The notes: generated by a model from the sequence alone, not told the origin. A DNA stretch of 28,237 nucleotides from CAYVQZ01 sp964453435 (GCA_964453435.1 CAYVQZ010000061.1:1-28237); one strand, 5' to 3'; positions 5,088 to 12,645 are shown, counted from the stretch's first letter. A program made the numbers and translations.

Positions 5088-6581
5088 CTATAGCGCGATT
5101 TTGTGGCTCTCTATCTTCCTGTCCAGCGTCGAGCGGGAAATGCCCAGCATTTGGGCCGCCTTTTTCTTCACGCCCTCGGCGCGCTGCAACGCGGAGATTA
5201 CGTGGCGTCGTTCGAGGTCATCCAGACTCGGGAACTGCTCGGGTCCGGCGACTGCCTCTTTTTCCGTGCCGGGCTGCATCAGGAGCGGGAAATGTTCGCA
5301 CTTGATTTCGTTGTCGTCGCACAGGAGGACGGCTCGTTTGAGCATGTTTTTCAGTTCGCGGATATTGCCGGGCCAATCGTAATCGAGCAGGAAATTCCTG
5401 GCGGGCAGGGAGAAGGAGTCCACCTCCTTGCCGAATTGCCTGTTGAACTCGTCGAGGAAGTGGGTGGCGAGCAGCATGATGTCTTCGCGACGTTCCCTGA
5501 GGGGGGGCAGATGAATTTGAATCTGGTTGAGCCGGTAATAGAGGTCGTCGCGGAATTTTCCGTCTTTCACCAGCCGGGAGAGGTCGCGGTTCGTCGTGGC
5601 CAGCAGGCGCACGTCGGTGAAGAGGGTGGTGTTGCTTCCGATTCTCTCGAACCGTTGTTCTTCGATGGCGCGCAGAAGCTTCGCCTGGGCCTGCGGAGAG
5701 AGTTCGCCGATTTCGTCGAGGCACAGGGTGCCCTCATCGGCGAGTTCGAATTTTCCCTTTCGCTGGTAGGACGCCCCGGTGAAGGCGCCTTTTTCGTGGC
5801 CGAACAGTTCCGACTCGATGAGGGTTTCGGGAATGGCGGCGCAGTTGACCTCGACGAGCAACTGGTGTCGGCGGGGGCTGTTTTCATGGATGAACCGGGC
5901 GAGCAGTCCCTTGCCCGTCCCCGTTTCGCCCGTTATCAAAATGGTGACATCGGTTCCGACGATCCTGTTCACCATCGCGAACACGTTCTTCAAAGTCTCG
6001 CTGTTCCCGATGATGGTCGGCTGGAGCTCCAGCGCGCGGCTGAGGGTTTCCTTCTCCGAACTGACTTGTGTGAACAGCTTCGCGTTGCGCACCGCGAGCG
6101 CGATCGAATCGCTTATGGCGACGAGAAACTCCCGGTCGTCGTCGTCGAAGTTCGCTTTGCCGCGAGGATTGATGACCTCGATTGCGCCGACCAGCTTGCC
6201 ATCGATGGACAGCGGCGCGCAGACGATGCTTCGCACCGGGACGCCGACATCGTGAGAGATATCGTGCCGCACGCGATTGTCGGCATGGGCGTCGGTGATC
6301 AGCAGCGGCTTGCCGTCGAGCGCGACAATGCCGGCCACCCCGTCGCCGAGTTTCAATCGGAAATGTTTGATTTTTTCCTTCGCCGCTCCGGCAGCGCTGC
6401 GAAAATAGAGCTCATTCGTGCCCGGCTGCCTGAGCACCAGCGAGCATCCCTCGGCGTTGAACGCCCCCGAGACGGTCTCGATGACCAAATCGAGGAGCGC
6501 ATCGATTTCGAGGGTGGAATTAATAATTTTACTGATTTCTGCGAGCTTGCGGTAACGCTCTGCCTGGGTTGGGGCGCCCAT
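5088..6581 (-). CDS. GAF-domain sigma-54-dependent transcriptional activator
   Basis: A 497-residue enhancer-binding protein of the NtrC/NifA type without a receiver domain. A GAF sensor spans about residues 8-175. The AAA+ domain spans about 188-425, with Walker A GETGTGKG (218-225), the sigma-54 contact loop GAFTGA (265-270), Walker B LCLDE (286-290) and sensor/arginine-finger region FRDDLYYRLN (343-352). A Fis-type helix-turn-helix closes the protein (about 466-492, KKKAAQMLGISRSTLDRKI). It should open sigma-54 promoters using ATP in response to a small ligand or redox signal sensed by GAF. The ATG at 6579-6581 is chosen as start. The in-frame TTG farther upstream overlaps the -35 box of the likely promoter and so cannot be the start. 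The nearest sigma-54 promoter and UAS lie just downstream, in front of gspG, which makes it the probable pseudopilin regulator. Confidence 0.9.
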   Translation of the reverse strand: MGAPTQAERYRKLAEISKIINSTLEIDALLDLVIETVSGAFNAEGCSLVLRQPGTNELYFRSAAGAAKEKIKHFRLKLGDGVAGIVALDGKPLLITDAHADNRVRHDISHDVGVPVRSIVCAPLSIDGKLVGAIEVINPRGKANFDDDDREFLVAISDSIALAVRNAKLFTQVSSEKETLSRALELQPTIIGNSETLKNVFAMVNRIVGTDVTILITGETGTGKGLLARFIHENSPRRHQLLVEVNCAAIPETLIESELFGHEKGAFTGASYQRKGKFELADEGTLCLDEIGELSPQAQAKLLRAIEEQRFERIGSNTTLFTDVRLLATTNRDLSRLVKDGKFRDDLYYRLNQIQIHLPPLRERREDIMLLATHFLDEFNRQFGKEVDSFSLPARNFLLDYDWPGNIRELKNMLKRAVLLCDDNEIKCEHFPLLMQPGTEKEAVAGPEQFPSLDDLERRHVISALQRAEGVKKKAAQMLGISRSTLDRKIESHKIAL

Positions 6582-6630
6582 CGTGTCTCTCGATGTGATA
6601 GCCTGAAAATTCGAGCGGCCGGTTTTATAA

Positions 6631-6659
6631 ATAGTATAGGAATATCGTCCCGAAGTCAA
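6631..6659 (-). promoter_or_regulatory. Sigma-70 promoter for the sigma-54 activator gene
   Basis: The minus strand reads TTGACT, 17 bp, TACTAT. The -35 box overlaps the stop codon of the upstream SGNH hydrolase gene. The predicted start near 6624 leaves a leader of about 43 nt before the ATG at 6581. Confidence 0.55.
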
Positions 6660-7303
6660 GGCTGTGAGAGCGCTTCGGCCCGGCGCGTTTCAACGGCTTT
6701 CATGAGCGGAATCAGCTTCTCTCCCACACGCTCGGCTATCAGCGCGTGGCCCTCGGCGTTCGGGTGTATCCCGTCCACCGTAAGGCCCGCATCGCCAAGC
6801 ATGCCGGACATGAAATTTTCAATCAGAAGCGCGCCGCGCGTTTCGGCGATTCGCCTGAAGTCCCTGACGTAGGGGTCGCGCAGGGGACTCGTGCGCAGAT
6901 GGAGCAGCATAACCATCGCGCCGTTCGAGACGATTGTCTCGACAATTTGCTCGACATTCCGGACAGTTTCCTCTTTCGGCTTCCGCTTCATGAAATCGTT
7001 TCCGCCGAATTCGACTATCACGATTCGCGGGTTGTGTGCGAGCACGTCTCTCTCTATTCTCGCGAGCGCATCGGCCGTGGTGTCGCCGTCAACCCCGGCG
7101 TTGATGACGGGCAGGTCCAGTTCCCTGCTCAGAAGCGCCGGAAACGCCTCGCCTTCTGGCACGCCGAAGCCCGCCGTTATGCTGTCGCCGAAGAAAACAA
7201 TTGTCTCGCCGTCGGAGTCAAGGTTGGCAATGTGCTCGTGGCGGGCGCCGCACCCGAAGCACAGCAGGGCGGCGAACAGCAGGAAGCAAACCCAACAGGG
7301 CAG
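6656..7303 (-). CDS. SGNH/GDSL hydrolase (arylesterase-like), start codon unclear
   Basis: Secreted-type esterase/lysophospholipase or carbohydrate deacetylase of the SGNH superfamily. Block I FFGDSITAGFG carries the nucleophile Ser. Block III is IVEFGGNDF (Gly-x-Asn-Asp), and block V is DGIHPNAEGH with the catalytic Asp and His. A GTG at 7160-7162 would start translation after block I and remove the catalytic Ser, so it is not the real start. The frame stays open to a TGA at 7358-7360. It reads upstream through a hydrophobic segment WVCFLLFAALLCFGCG, which looks like a lipoprotein signal. No ATG, GTG or TTG precedes that segment; only CTG codons exist (for example 7301-7303, used here). The open frame begins inside a dispersed repeat (7357-7437), so the original start may have been replaced by repeat insertion. 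Either an unusual CTG start or a damaged gene is possible. Confidence 0.7.
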   Translation of the reverse strand: MPCWVCFLLFAALLCFGCGARHEHIANLDSDGETIVFFGDSITAGFGVPEGEAFPALLSRELDLPVINAGVDGDTTADALARIERDVLAHNPRIVIVEFGGNDFMKRKPKEETVRNVEQIVETIVSNGAMVMLLHLRTSPLRDPYVRDFRRIAETRGALLIENFMSGMLGDAGLTVDGIHPNAEGHALIAERVGEKLIPLMKAVETRRAEALSQP

Positions 7304-7356
7304 CTCTACAGAGCCTGTTGCCGAAAAGGCTTTTTCTTCCAGAAGACACCCATACT

Positions 7357-7437
7357 GTCATTCTGAAGAGCGAAGCGACGAAGAATCTGTCTCCCCGCGC
7401 CTGGAACTGCGAGATTCTTCGCTGCGCTCAGAATGAC
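7357..7437. repeat. Imperfect inverted repeat (AGATTCTTCG...GAATGAC type)
   Basis: The left arm, GTCATTCTGAAGAGCGAAGC and onward (7357-7388), pairs imperfectly with the right arm (7412-7437, AGATTCTTCGCTGCGCTCAG and onward). From memory, similar GTCATTCTGA...AGATTCTTCG palindromes are scattered in many unrelated bacterial genomes. It lies immediately upstream of the SGNH gene and contains the stop codon that limits its frame. Confidence 0.75.
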
Positions 7438-7473
7438 AACCGAAAATCGCGCAAAAGATTATTCTGGCAATCC

Positions 7474-7545
7474 GAATCTGTCCGATAATTACGGTTTCTG
7501 CGGAAAGAGGAGCGCACGGGGCCGTGAATCTGTCTGATAATTACG
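7474..7545. repeat. Two direct copies of the GAATCTGTC-YGATAATTACG 20-mer
   Basis: Copies lie at 7474-7493 (GAATCTGTCCGATAATTACG) and 7526-7545 (GAATCTGTCTGATAATTACG), 52 bp apart. They are the reverse complement of the blocks at 4396-4415 and 5045-5064, giving four copies in 3.2 kb. They lie just beyond the stop of the TPR lipoprotein gene. No gene or promoter function is apparent. Confidence 0.7.
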
Positions 7546-7612
7546 CATTCGATCGAAAATGGTTCCGCAGGGGACAGCCTCAATTCGCCCCGCAGGCCCG
7601 GGGAGAACGACC

Positions 7613-8632
7613 TCATTCGGAACTGATGGTAATCGTTTGCTGGCTTCCGGTCTTCGTGAATGTCAAAACGACGGCCTTGAGGTCGAGGTCGACGGCCGAC
7701 ACCTTAAAATCGCCGTTGTTCAGGAACGTATCGCCTTGTCTGACCTGAAATTTCTCGCGTGTGGGAACGACTTCGATGTGGGCGATCTCCATTCCCTTAA
7801 TCTTGGTCAATCCCGTCAATCGAAGCTCCGGCTTTTCGAGTTCGGCCTTCGATTTTTCCATGAGTTCCTTCCCTTCGAGACTGTTGGGATCGACCTTCAA
7901 CACTTCTTCGGCCTTGAGAAGCGCCGATTCATAGATGCCTTCCTGGTAAAACTGTCTCGCCTTTGTCAGGTTCTCCTCTTTGTTCCGCGCGAGTATTTGG
8001 GCTTGTGCTTCCCGCAACAAGTCGGCGGCCTGCCGGTTTTGCGGATCGATGGCGAGAATGTCCTGCGCGAGGTCGCGCAACCGTTCGAAATTCTCCTGTT
8101 CGATCAGTTGTTCGGCCGTGGTAACCAAATTGGCAATCCGTATCTCGACCTGTACGTTTGCCTCGGCCTCAAGCTTCTTGGCCTCTTCGAAATTCGGGTC
8201 GAGTCGAGTGGCTTCCTGGAGCGACCTGACGGCTCCTATCGGATTATCGTTTGCAAGCGCCGTCTTTGCGTCGGCCAGCAAAACATATTTTTTTGCCTCG
8301 GTCCTGATCGTTTTCCCTTCTTCGTGTTCCGGGTCGAGGTCCAGCAGCGATTCCACCTTATTCACGGCTTCCTTGTAGTTCCCGGCCTTCAGGTTCTCCT
8401 TGGCATCTTTCAGCAGAGTGGATTTGATCTCCCTCATGACGTAGCGGGCATAGAGATTTCGGGGGCTCCTCTGCAGAACGGCTTTTGTGTTTCTGATGGC
8501 CACCTTCGTGTCCCCGCCTTTCAGCGCGCCCCTGGCCTGCTTGAGCATTTCTCTGTCCCGAACGTCCCCGCACCCGGTCAGCGAGAGCGAAAGAATAAAT
8601 ATGAGTGAAATAATGATTCTTCTGAACGTCAC
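7613..8632 (-). CDS. TPR-repeat lipoprotein with possible PilP/GspC-like C-terminal domain
   Basis: 339 residues. The N terminus has a basic and hydrophobic signal ending in the lipobox LTGC (Cys21), so a lipid-anchored periplasmic protein is predicted. Residues of about 25-265 form a chain of TPR-like helices, for example YKEAVNKVESLLDLDPEHEE and IYESALLKAEEVLKVDPNS. The last 75 residues change character to beta-rich, with TKIKGMEIAHIEVVP and DFKVSAVDLDLKAVVLTFTK. These resemble the small beta domain of PilP/GspC assembly proteins; this is a suggestion from pattern only. TPR lipoproteins often act as pilotins or scaffolds, which would fit the pseudopilin genes nearby. The start is a GTG whose bases overlap the TGA of the upstream gene (GTGA), so translation is probably coupled to it. 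Confidence 0.75.
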   Translation of the reverse strand: MTFRRIIISLIFILSLSLTGCGDVRDREMLKQARGALKGGDTKVAIRNTKAVLQRSPRNLYARYVMREIKSTLLKDAKENLKAGNYKEAVNKVESLLDLDPEHEEGKTIRTEAKKYVLLADAKTALANDNPIGAVRSLQEATRLDPNFEEAKKLEAEANVQVEIRIANLVTTAEQLIEQENFERLRDLAQDILAIDPQNRQAADLLREAQAQILARNKEENLTKARQFYQEGIYESALLKAEEVLKVDPNSLEGKELMEKSKAELEKPELRLTGLTKIKGMEIAHIEVVPTREKFQVRQGDTFLNNGDFKVSAVDLDLKAVVLTFTKTGSQQTITISSE

Positions 8633-9690
8633 GACATTTGGTCCTTTCTCGGTTTGCCCGGGGACAATGTTTTTCTGATTGGCGCACGTGCGGAACGCGC
8701 TGCCCGGTCTTTTCGAAGCATCTCAATGAAAGCGCCGATGCGCAGTTTCGTTCTTCCGTCAAGGTAAGCGGGCTGATCGCCCTCGAGCGTGAGGACCGGC
8801 AGGGAAAGCTTTTTTCTGAAAATGATATCTTCGACTTGGCGGAAACAAAAGCTCTGGGCATAATGTACGATGCCGTCGATGGCGCGTTCGGCCACTGCCG
8901 CCGCAATATCCGGCAGCCTCGCGAAAACACCATACGGATACGTATACGTCAGATATTGGTCCACGATGTCGTCGCACCGGGGCAACATGGCAAATTGTCG
9001 CTGGACTTCGTTGTACACCACCCGCGCACCCTGCGATTCGAAGAAACCATACAGGTCCTTCCAAATGGGCGGCACCCCGATGTAGCCGAGCCGCACATCT
9101 TCCGGAAGCGGTTTTCTCTCTCTCGCCTGATCGAGAAAACCGGTCACGCGGTGCTCGTATGCCTCGACATCGCCGCAAAAGTCGCTCGAGGACACGAGAA
9201 ACATATGATTTTCACACCCGCTCACTACGCCCTCACGCCACGTAAGCATGTCGAGTTCGGCAAGCTTTTCGCGAAGCGGCCGAAGTCGTTCCATCCATTC
9301 GCGCGCGGCGGAATAGGAGGCGCCGAGACCCGCGGCCAATCTCTCAATTTGCAGGCGGAGCATCTCCCGGTCTCGACTGAACGGATACTCGAACGGGATC
9401 ACCGGCACGTCGTTGACCATCAGAGTCTCAACCAAAGCCAGCGTGCTGCTGCAGTCCCCCTGCGTCAGCGCAACGACCGCGTCCACGCATCTCGTCTGCA
9501 CGACGAGACCAAACAACCCCTTGATCCACGCACAGATGGTTCGCGGATAGCCCGCCTCTTCCGCGTACCGGATGAACCGACAGGGATCAGGGTCGTTGAT
9601 GAAAATGTTGTTTAGATCAACGGGCACGTCCCCGCTCGCGAGAACAGCTTCGACCGGAATCGTGCTCGTGATACCGATTCTTCTGGCCAT
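8629..9690 (-). CDS. 2-hydroxyacyl-CoA dehydratase family (HgdB/BcrC, HGD-D) protein
   Basis: 353 residues. The family's early Cys-rich lobe is present: Cys37 (DPCRF), Cys53 (TICAWIKGLFG), Cys68 (TRCVD) and Cys80 (QGDCSS). The segment CAWIKGLFG is typical of iron-sulfur dehydratase/benzoyl-CoA reductase D-subunits. Later features include IPFEYPFSRDREM, RLGYIGVPPIWKDLY and GIVHYAQSFCFRQVEDI with a further Cys. Family members hold a [4Fe-4S] cluster and carry out radical dehydration of 2-hydroxyacyl-CoA or ring reduction with a partner subunit and an ATP-driven activator. Neither partner nor activator is nearby, so this is a stand-alone paralogue whose substrate is unknown. Its 3' end overlaps the TPR lipoprotein gene by 4 bp. 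It does not obviously belong with the secretion genes. Confidence 0.75.
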   Translation of the reverse strand: MARRIGITSTIPVEAVLASGDVPVDLNNIFINDPDPCRFIRYAEEAGYPRTICAWIKGLFGLVVQTRCVDAVVALTQGDCSSTLALVETLMVNDVPVIPFEYPFSRDREMLRLQIERLAAGLGASYSAAREWMERLRPLREKLAELDMLTWREGVVSGCENHMFLVSSSDFCGDVEAYEHRVTGFLDQARERKPLPEDVRLGYIGVPPIWKDLYGFFESQGARVVYNEVQRQFAMLPRCDDIVDQYLTYTYPYGVFARLPDIAAAVAERAIDGIVHYAQSFCFRQVEDIIFRKKLSLPVLTLEGDQPAYLDGRTKLRIGAFIEMLRKDRAARSARAPIRKTLSPGKPRKDQMS

Positions 9691-9762
9691 GGAGGTTACC
9701 CATCAAGCTCAGCCGTATCGGCCACAATCTTGATTGCGACAACACCCCCATTCCACCTCGAC

Positions 9763-9792
9763 AATATACCATATTAACCGCTTTTCAGGCAA
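9763..9792 (-). promoter_or_regulatory. Probable sigma-70 promoter for the dehydratase-TPR pair
   Basis: The minus strand reads TTGCCT, 18 bp, TATATT, ending about 70 bp before the ATG of the dehydratase-family gene. The -35 box is only a moderate match. Confidence 0.4.
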
Positions 9793-9818
9793 GGACATGC
9801 GGACATTCACGAACGCGG

Positions 9819-11033
9819 TCAGACCCTTTCGAACGCGCAGGCAACACCCTGGCCGATGCCGCAACACATTGTAGCGAGACCCCAGTGCGCGTTGCGCCGA
9901 TTCATCTCGTGAACGAGCGTGGCGGTGAACCTCGCGCCCGTCGCGCCGGTCGGATGTCCCAGGGCGACCGCTCCGCCATTCACATTGAGTTTGTCAAAGT
10001 CCATTTTCAACTCGCGAGCGCAATGCAACGCCTGGCTGCCAAACGCTTCGTTCAGTTCATAGATATCGAAATCATCGATGGTCATGCCCTGGCGCTCGAG
10101 CATCTTGCGCGTCGACGGAATCGGGCCGATTCCCATGATCTCGGGAGGCACCCCGGCCTCGCCATGATGACGCACGGCGGCCAATGGTTTGTACCCCATG
10201 GCCTCGGCTTTCTCCCGCGCCATCAATAACACGGCGGCCGCGCCGTCGTTCGTCGGGCACGAGTTGCCGGCTGTCACCTGCCCACCCTCTCTGAAGGCCG
10301 GCTTGAGAGACGCCAGCACTTCCACCGTCGTGTTCGGCCGGGGACACTGATCCTTGTCGACGATTTTTTCGGACCCGTCTTCGTAGTCGATCACGATGGG
10401 AATCATTTCGCGGTCGAACTTCTTTTCTTCGATCGCCGTTTTGGCCTTCATCTGGCTCCAGCACGCAAACTCGTCGGCGTCTTTTCTCGAAACCTTGTAT
10501 TTCTCCATCAGGTTCTCCGCCGTCAACCCCATGGAAAATGAGGACGGATCAATCAGGTCCGGCAGCTTCACGGTGGGATGGAGCTTGCCTTCTTCGTTCG
10601 GAACCGATGCCGGCATGTAGTAGTACTGTCGAAATTCACGCGCCATTTTCTGGTCTTCCGGACTCCACGGCCCGAGGCGCCCCATGGTCTCCATGCCAAC
10701 CACGAGAATGCAGTTCCCGTTTCCGGCCTTTATCGCGTTTGCGGCGGCGTTCAGCGCCGAAAGACTCGAGCCGCACTGGCGATTCATGGTGAGGCCCGAT
10801 AGCTCGGTGGGCAGCCCGCAGTAAAACACGAGCGACCGGGCCGAATCGATCGGTCCAGCAATCGTCCCCAGGTAAATGTCGTCGATTTCCGTCGGGGACA
10901 GTTCGGTCTTCTTCAGGAGCGCGTTCACAACTTGTGTCGCGATCTCGAGACCCGTCAGCTCACGCAACACTCCACGCTCGCCCGAGCGGCCGATGGGTGA
11001 CCTCAGTGCTTCAACTATTACCGCTTCTCTCAT
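9819..11033 (-). CDS. Thiolase (acetyl-CoA C-acyltransferase / 3-ketoacyl-CoA thiolase)
   Basis: 404 residues, the normal thiolase length. All active-site elements are present: nucleophile Cys87 in NRQCGSSLSA, the ENLMEKYKVSRKDADEFA segment, NEAFGSQAL (about residues 329-337), the proton-shuttling His360 in GGAVALGHPTGATG, and Cys390 in MCCGIGQG. It catalyses reversible Claisen cleavage or condensation of 3-ketoacyl-CoA with CoA in the cytoplasm. Several acyl-CoA-type genes lie in the window, but no enoyl-CoA hydratase or 3-hydroxyacyl-CoA dehydrogenase is adjacent, so the pathway is open. The ATG at 11033 has GAGAGG about 9 nt upstream. A promoter lies at 11101-11129, and a short overlapping frame precedes the start (11011-11064). 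Confidence 0.9.
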   Translation of the reverse strand: MREAVIVEALRSPIGRSGERGVLRELTGLEIATQVVNALLKKTELSPTEIDDIYLGTIAGPIDSARSLVFYCGLPTELSGLTMNRQCGSSLSALNAAANAIKAGNGNCILVVGMETMGRLGPWSPEDQKMAREFRQYYYMPASVPNEEGKLHPTVKLPDLIDPSSFSMGLTAENLMEKYKVSRKDADEFACWSQMKAKTAIEEKKFDREMIPIVIDYEDGSEKIVDKDQCPRPNTTVEVLASLKPAFREGGQVTAGNSCPTNDGAAAVLLMAREKAEAMGYKPLAAVRHHGEAGVPPEIMGIGPIPSTRKMLERQGMTIDDFDIYELNEAFGSQALHCARELKMDFDKLNVNGGAVALGHPTGATGARFTATLVHEMNRRNAHWGLATMCCGIGQGVACAFERV

Positions 11034-11064
11034 GTGTTCGTTCCTCTCCCGTTTCGTCCTTCAT
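11011..11064 (-). other. Possible 17-codon leader reading frame overlapping the thiolase start
   Basis: An ATG at 11062-11064 has an excellent GGGAGGA ribosome-binding site 6-7 nt upstream, better than that of the thiolase. It encodes MKDETGEERTHERSGNS and stops 23 bp inside the thiolase gene in another frame. It could couple or tune thiolase translation, or be fortuitous. No homologue is recognised. Confidence 0.3.
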
Positions 11065-11100
11065 AATGTCCTCCCGCCCTTCAGGAGAAATGCGTGCGCC

Positions 11101-11129
11101 ATTGTAGCAGAAGCAAGGGGCCAAATCAA
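11101..11129 (-). promoter_or_regulatory. Sigma-70 promoter for the thiolase gene
   Basis: The minus strand reads TTGATT, 17 bp, TACAAT. The -10 box matches 5 of 6 consensus bases. Transcription would begin near 11094, about 60 nt before the thiolase ATG. Confidence 0.55.
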
Positions 11130-11156
11130 ACAACACGCATGCCCCCTCGACGGCCA

Positions 11157-11747
11157 CTATCGGAACCGCCGAATGCGGATGACGGCCATCGCGGCGATTG
11201 CGCCAATCAGGTCGGACACAAGGTCGAGGGACGTGTTCGTGTAGCCTCCGACACCCGTTTCCGGCACAAGAACGGTGGCCCCGAATTCGACAATCTCGTT
11301 CAATGCGCCCACCCCCAGACCGGCCATCACGAGCACGATAGACAACGCCGTCCATTTCTGCACATCGGGCTTCAACAGCGGCTTAAGGAGGGTGCACATA
11401 ACAAGGGTGGCCACGCCGAACCCGACGATGTGCACGAATTGGTCATACCGGAATATCTCGTACCGCTCGGAAATCGGAATCAGAATGATTTCGTAGAGTT
11501 TCGTTCCGCGAACATACAGCCCGCCACCCGACATGTGAAGGAAGCCCCACACCGTCAGGCCCCATAACACACCGTTGGGATAACTGACTCGGTTGTTCGT
11601 GGCTATGATAAGGCCCAGAAAGAGAACGATCACACCAATGTAGAGCAGGAATTCGTAATTCTTGCGGGAAGCGAAAAGCAATCCGAAGAAGAAGAGCACG
11701 CACAGATTGACGACAAGGATTGGAACCTGTTCTTTCCTGAGCAGCAC
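11157..11747 (-). CDS. DUF2238 (YjdF-like) integral membrane protein
   Basis: 196 residues with about six hydrophobic segments. The YjdF/DUF2238 signatures are all present: WGFLHMSGGG, RYDQFVHIVGFG, GALNEIVEF and GYTNTSLDLVSDLIGA. The conserved His, Asp and Glu in or near the membrane suggest a metal- or proton-linked role, but the biochemical function of the family is not established. The start is a GTG at 11745-11747, supported by GGAGG with 8-nt spacing. It is in the same orientation as the thiolase but separated by 123 bp containing the thiolase promoter, so it is probably a separate unit. Confidence 0.8.
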   Translation of the reverse strand: MLLRKEQVPILVVNLCVLFFFGLLFASRKNYEFLLYIGVIVLFLGLIIATNNRVSYPNGVLWGLTVWGFLHMSGGGLYVRGTKLYEIILIPISERYEIFRYDQFVHIVGFGVATLVMCTLLKPLLKPDVQKWTALSIVLVMAGLGVGALNEIVEFGATVLVPETGVGGYTNTSLDLVSDLIGAIAAMAVIRIRRFR

Positions 11748-11881
11748 GATGCGGTCCTCCCGAACAAACCTTCTTTTTTGGAGTGGTTTCTGTCAGAATC
11801 CTCTTGCGAAACCGGAGGGATGGATGCGCCGGGACAACGGCTTTAACAAGGCCCCCCGCGAGCGGAGGTCTCAGCCCGGAG

Positions 11882-11918
11882 TATTGGGGGACACCATGCG
11901 GCATGGTGTCCCCCAATA
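11882..11918. repeat. Long palindromic hairpin repeat, copy B
   Basis: The arms TATTGGGGGACACCATG (11882-11898) and CATGGTGTCCCCCAATA (11902-11918) are perfectly complementary around a 3-base centre. This is the same element as 2715-2758. Like that copy, it lies downstream of a minus-strand gene, here the TerB-like gene. The rest of 11748-11962 shows no gene. Confidence 0.85.
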
Positions 11919-11962
11919 ACCGCCGCAATATCCGAAACATCGCGCGGGTAAGCGCCCTAATC

Positions 11963-12418
11963 TCACCCCATGACCTTCTTTTTGGCGTCGATGAGTTGCT
12001 TGTGAGAGAGGTTTAAAAGCCGCGAGAGCCGATGTATCAGGTGGTCTTCGTAAAAATGGAGACGGTCATCCGCATACACCACCTTCCAGAGGGTCTCGAT
12101 CACGCGCTCTTTTTCTTCGCGCGAATAACCGCTGTCGATGGCGTTCGTGAATTTCCACAGGTCGGCGCTCTCTTTCCGCTCCTGATGCGCGAGTTCCAGC
12201 AGTTCGGCGGCGTACTCCTCGGAAAGCGCAAAGTCTTCTTTCAGGATTTCAATGATCCGGTCTTGTTCGGCCTCGCTGTAGTGGTCGTCGGAATGGGCTA
12301 TCTCGAGCAGCAGCACGCTGGTCGCGAGATGGATGCGATGGGCGGCGTCCTCTTCGCTTTGGGGCTGCGCGCCGGGGGCCGGTTCAAAAAAGATTTCTTT
12401 TAACCTGCGAATAACCAT
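11963..12418 (-). CDS. TerB-like (tellurite resistance TerB / DjlA N-domain type) protein
   Basis: All-helical acidic cytoplasmic protein of about 151 residues. The pattern LATSVLLLEIAHSDDHYSEAE (split over about residues 30-51), then FALSEEYAAELLELAH, then VVYADDRLHFYEDHLIHRLS with a pair of acidic metal-type clusters, is that of the TerB fold. Role unknown: TerB domains occur in tellurite and stress modules and in many stand-alone proteins. No other ter genes are near. An ATG at 12437-12439 would add seven residues but lacks a ribosome-binding site; the ATG at 12416-12418, with GGAG upstream, is preferred. The hairpin repeat follows its stop. Confidence 0.7.
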   Translation of the reverse strand: MVIRRLKEIFFEPAPGAQPQSEEDAAHRIHLATSVLLLEIAHSDDHYSEAEQDRIIEILKEDFALSEEYAAELLELAHQERKESADLWKFTNAIDSGYSREEKERVIETLWKVVYADDRLHFYEDHLIHRLSRLLNLSHKQLIDAKKKVMG

Positions 12419-12462
12419 GAGTTCCGGGCTCCGAACCATAAATGGGCTGTTTGCCGTTACCG

Positions 12463-12492
12463 ACTATATCATCTTAGAGCGGACCATTACAA
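12463..12492 (-). promoter_or_regulatory. Sigma-70 promoter for the TerB-like gene
   Basis: The minus strand reads TTGTAA, 18 bp, TATAGT. It is divergent from the promoter at 12549-12577. Confidence 0.45.
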
Positions 12493-12548
12493 GAGCGCTT
12501 TTCACACATTCCCCGCGAACGAGCGCCAATGTGGTGGCACGCCATTTA

Positions 12549-12577
12549 TTGAAATTGGGGAAACGGAACCCTATAAT
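12549..12577 (+). promoter_or_regulatory. Strong sigma-70 promoter of the envelope glycosylation operon
   Basis: TTGAAA, 17 bp, TATAAT: a perfect -10 box and a 5/6 -35 box at optimal spacing. Transcription should start near 12584, about 60 nt before the first ATG of the YfhO-like gene. Confidence 0.75.
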
Positions 12578-12645
12578 GATATTCGCTTCATACGTCTTCG
12601 TATGGCGCTGCGCCACGCAATCGACTTTTGAGAAAACCGGAGATA

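Noticed and set aside
5103..6872. 589-codon plus-strand open frame opposite the sigma-54 activator
   Set aside because: It mirrors the codon pattern of the activator and the SGNH gene on the minus strand, which have full motif support.
7160..7162. GTG as the start of the SGNH hydrolase
   Set aside because: It would remove the GDSIT block with the catalytic Ser and the leader, both clearly present upstream in frame.
11881..11921. Rho-independent terminator
   Set aside because: The hairpin is strong but lacks a T-run on either side and recurs elsewhere as a dispersed element.
12537..12553. Second sigma-54 promoter (TGGCACG... before the YfhO operon)
   Set aside because: The -24 part matches but there is no GC at the -12 position; the adjacent TTGAAA-N17-TATAAT sigma-70 promoter explains the region better.
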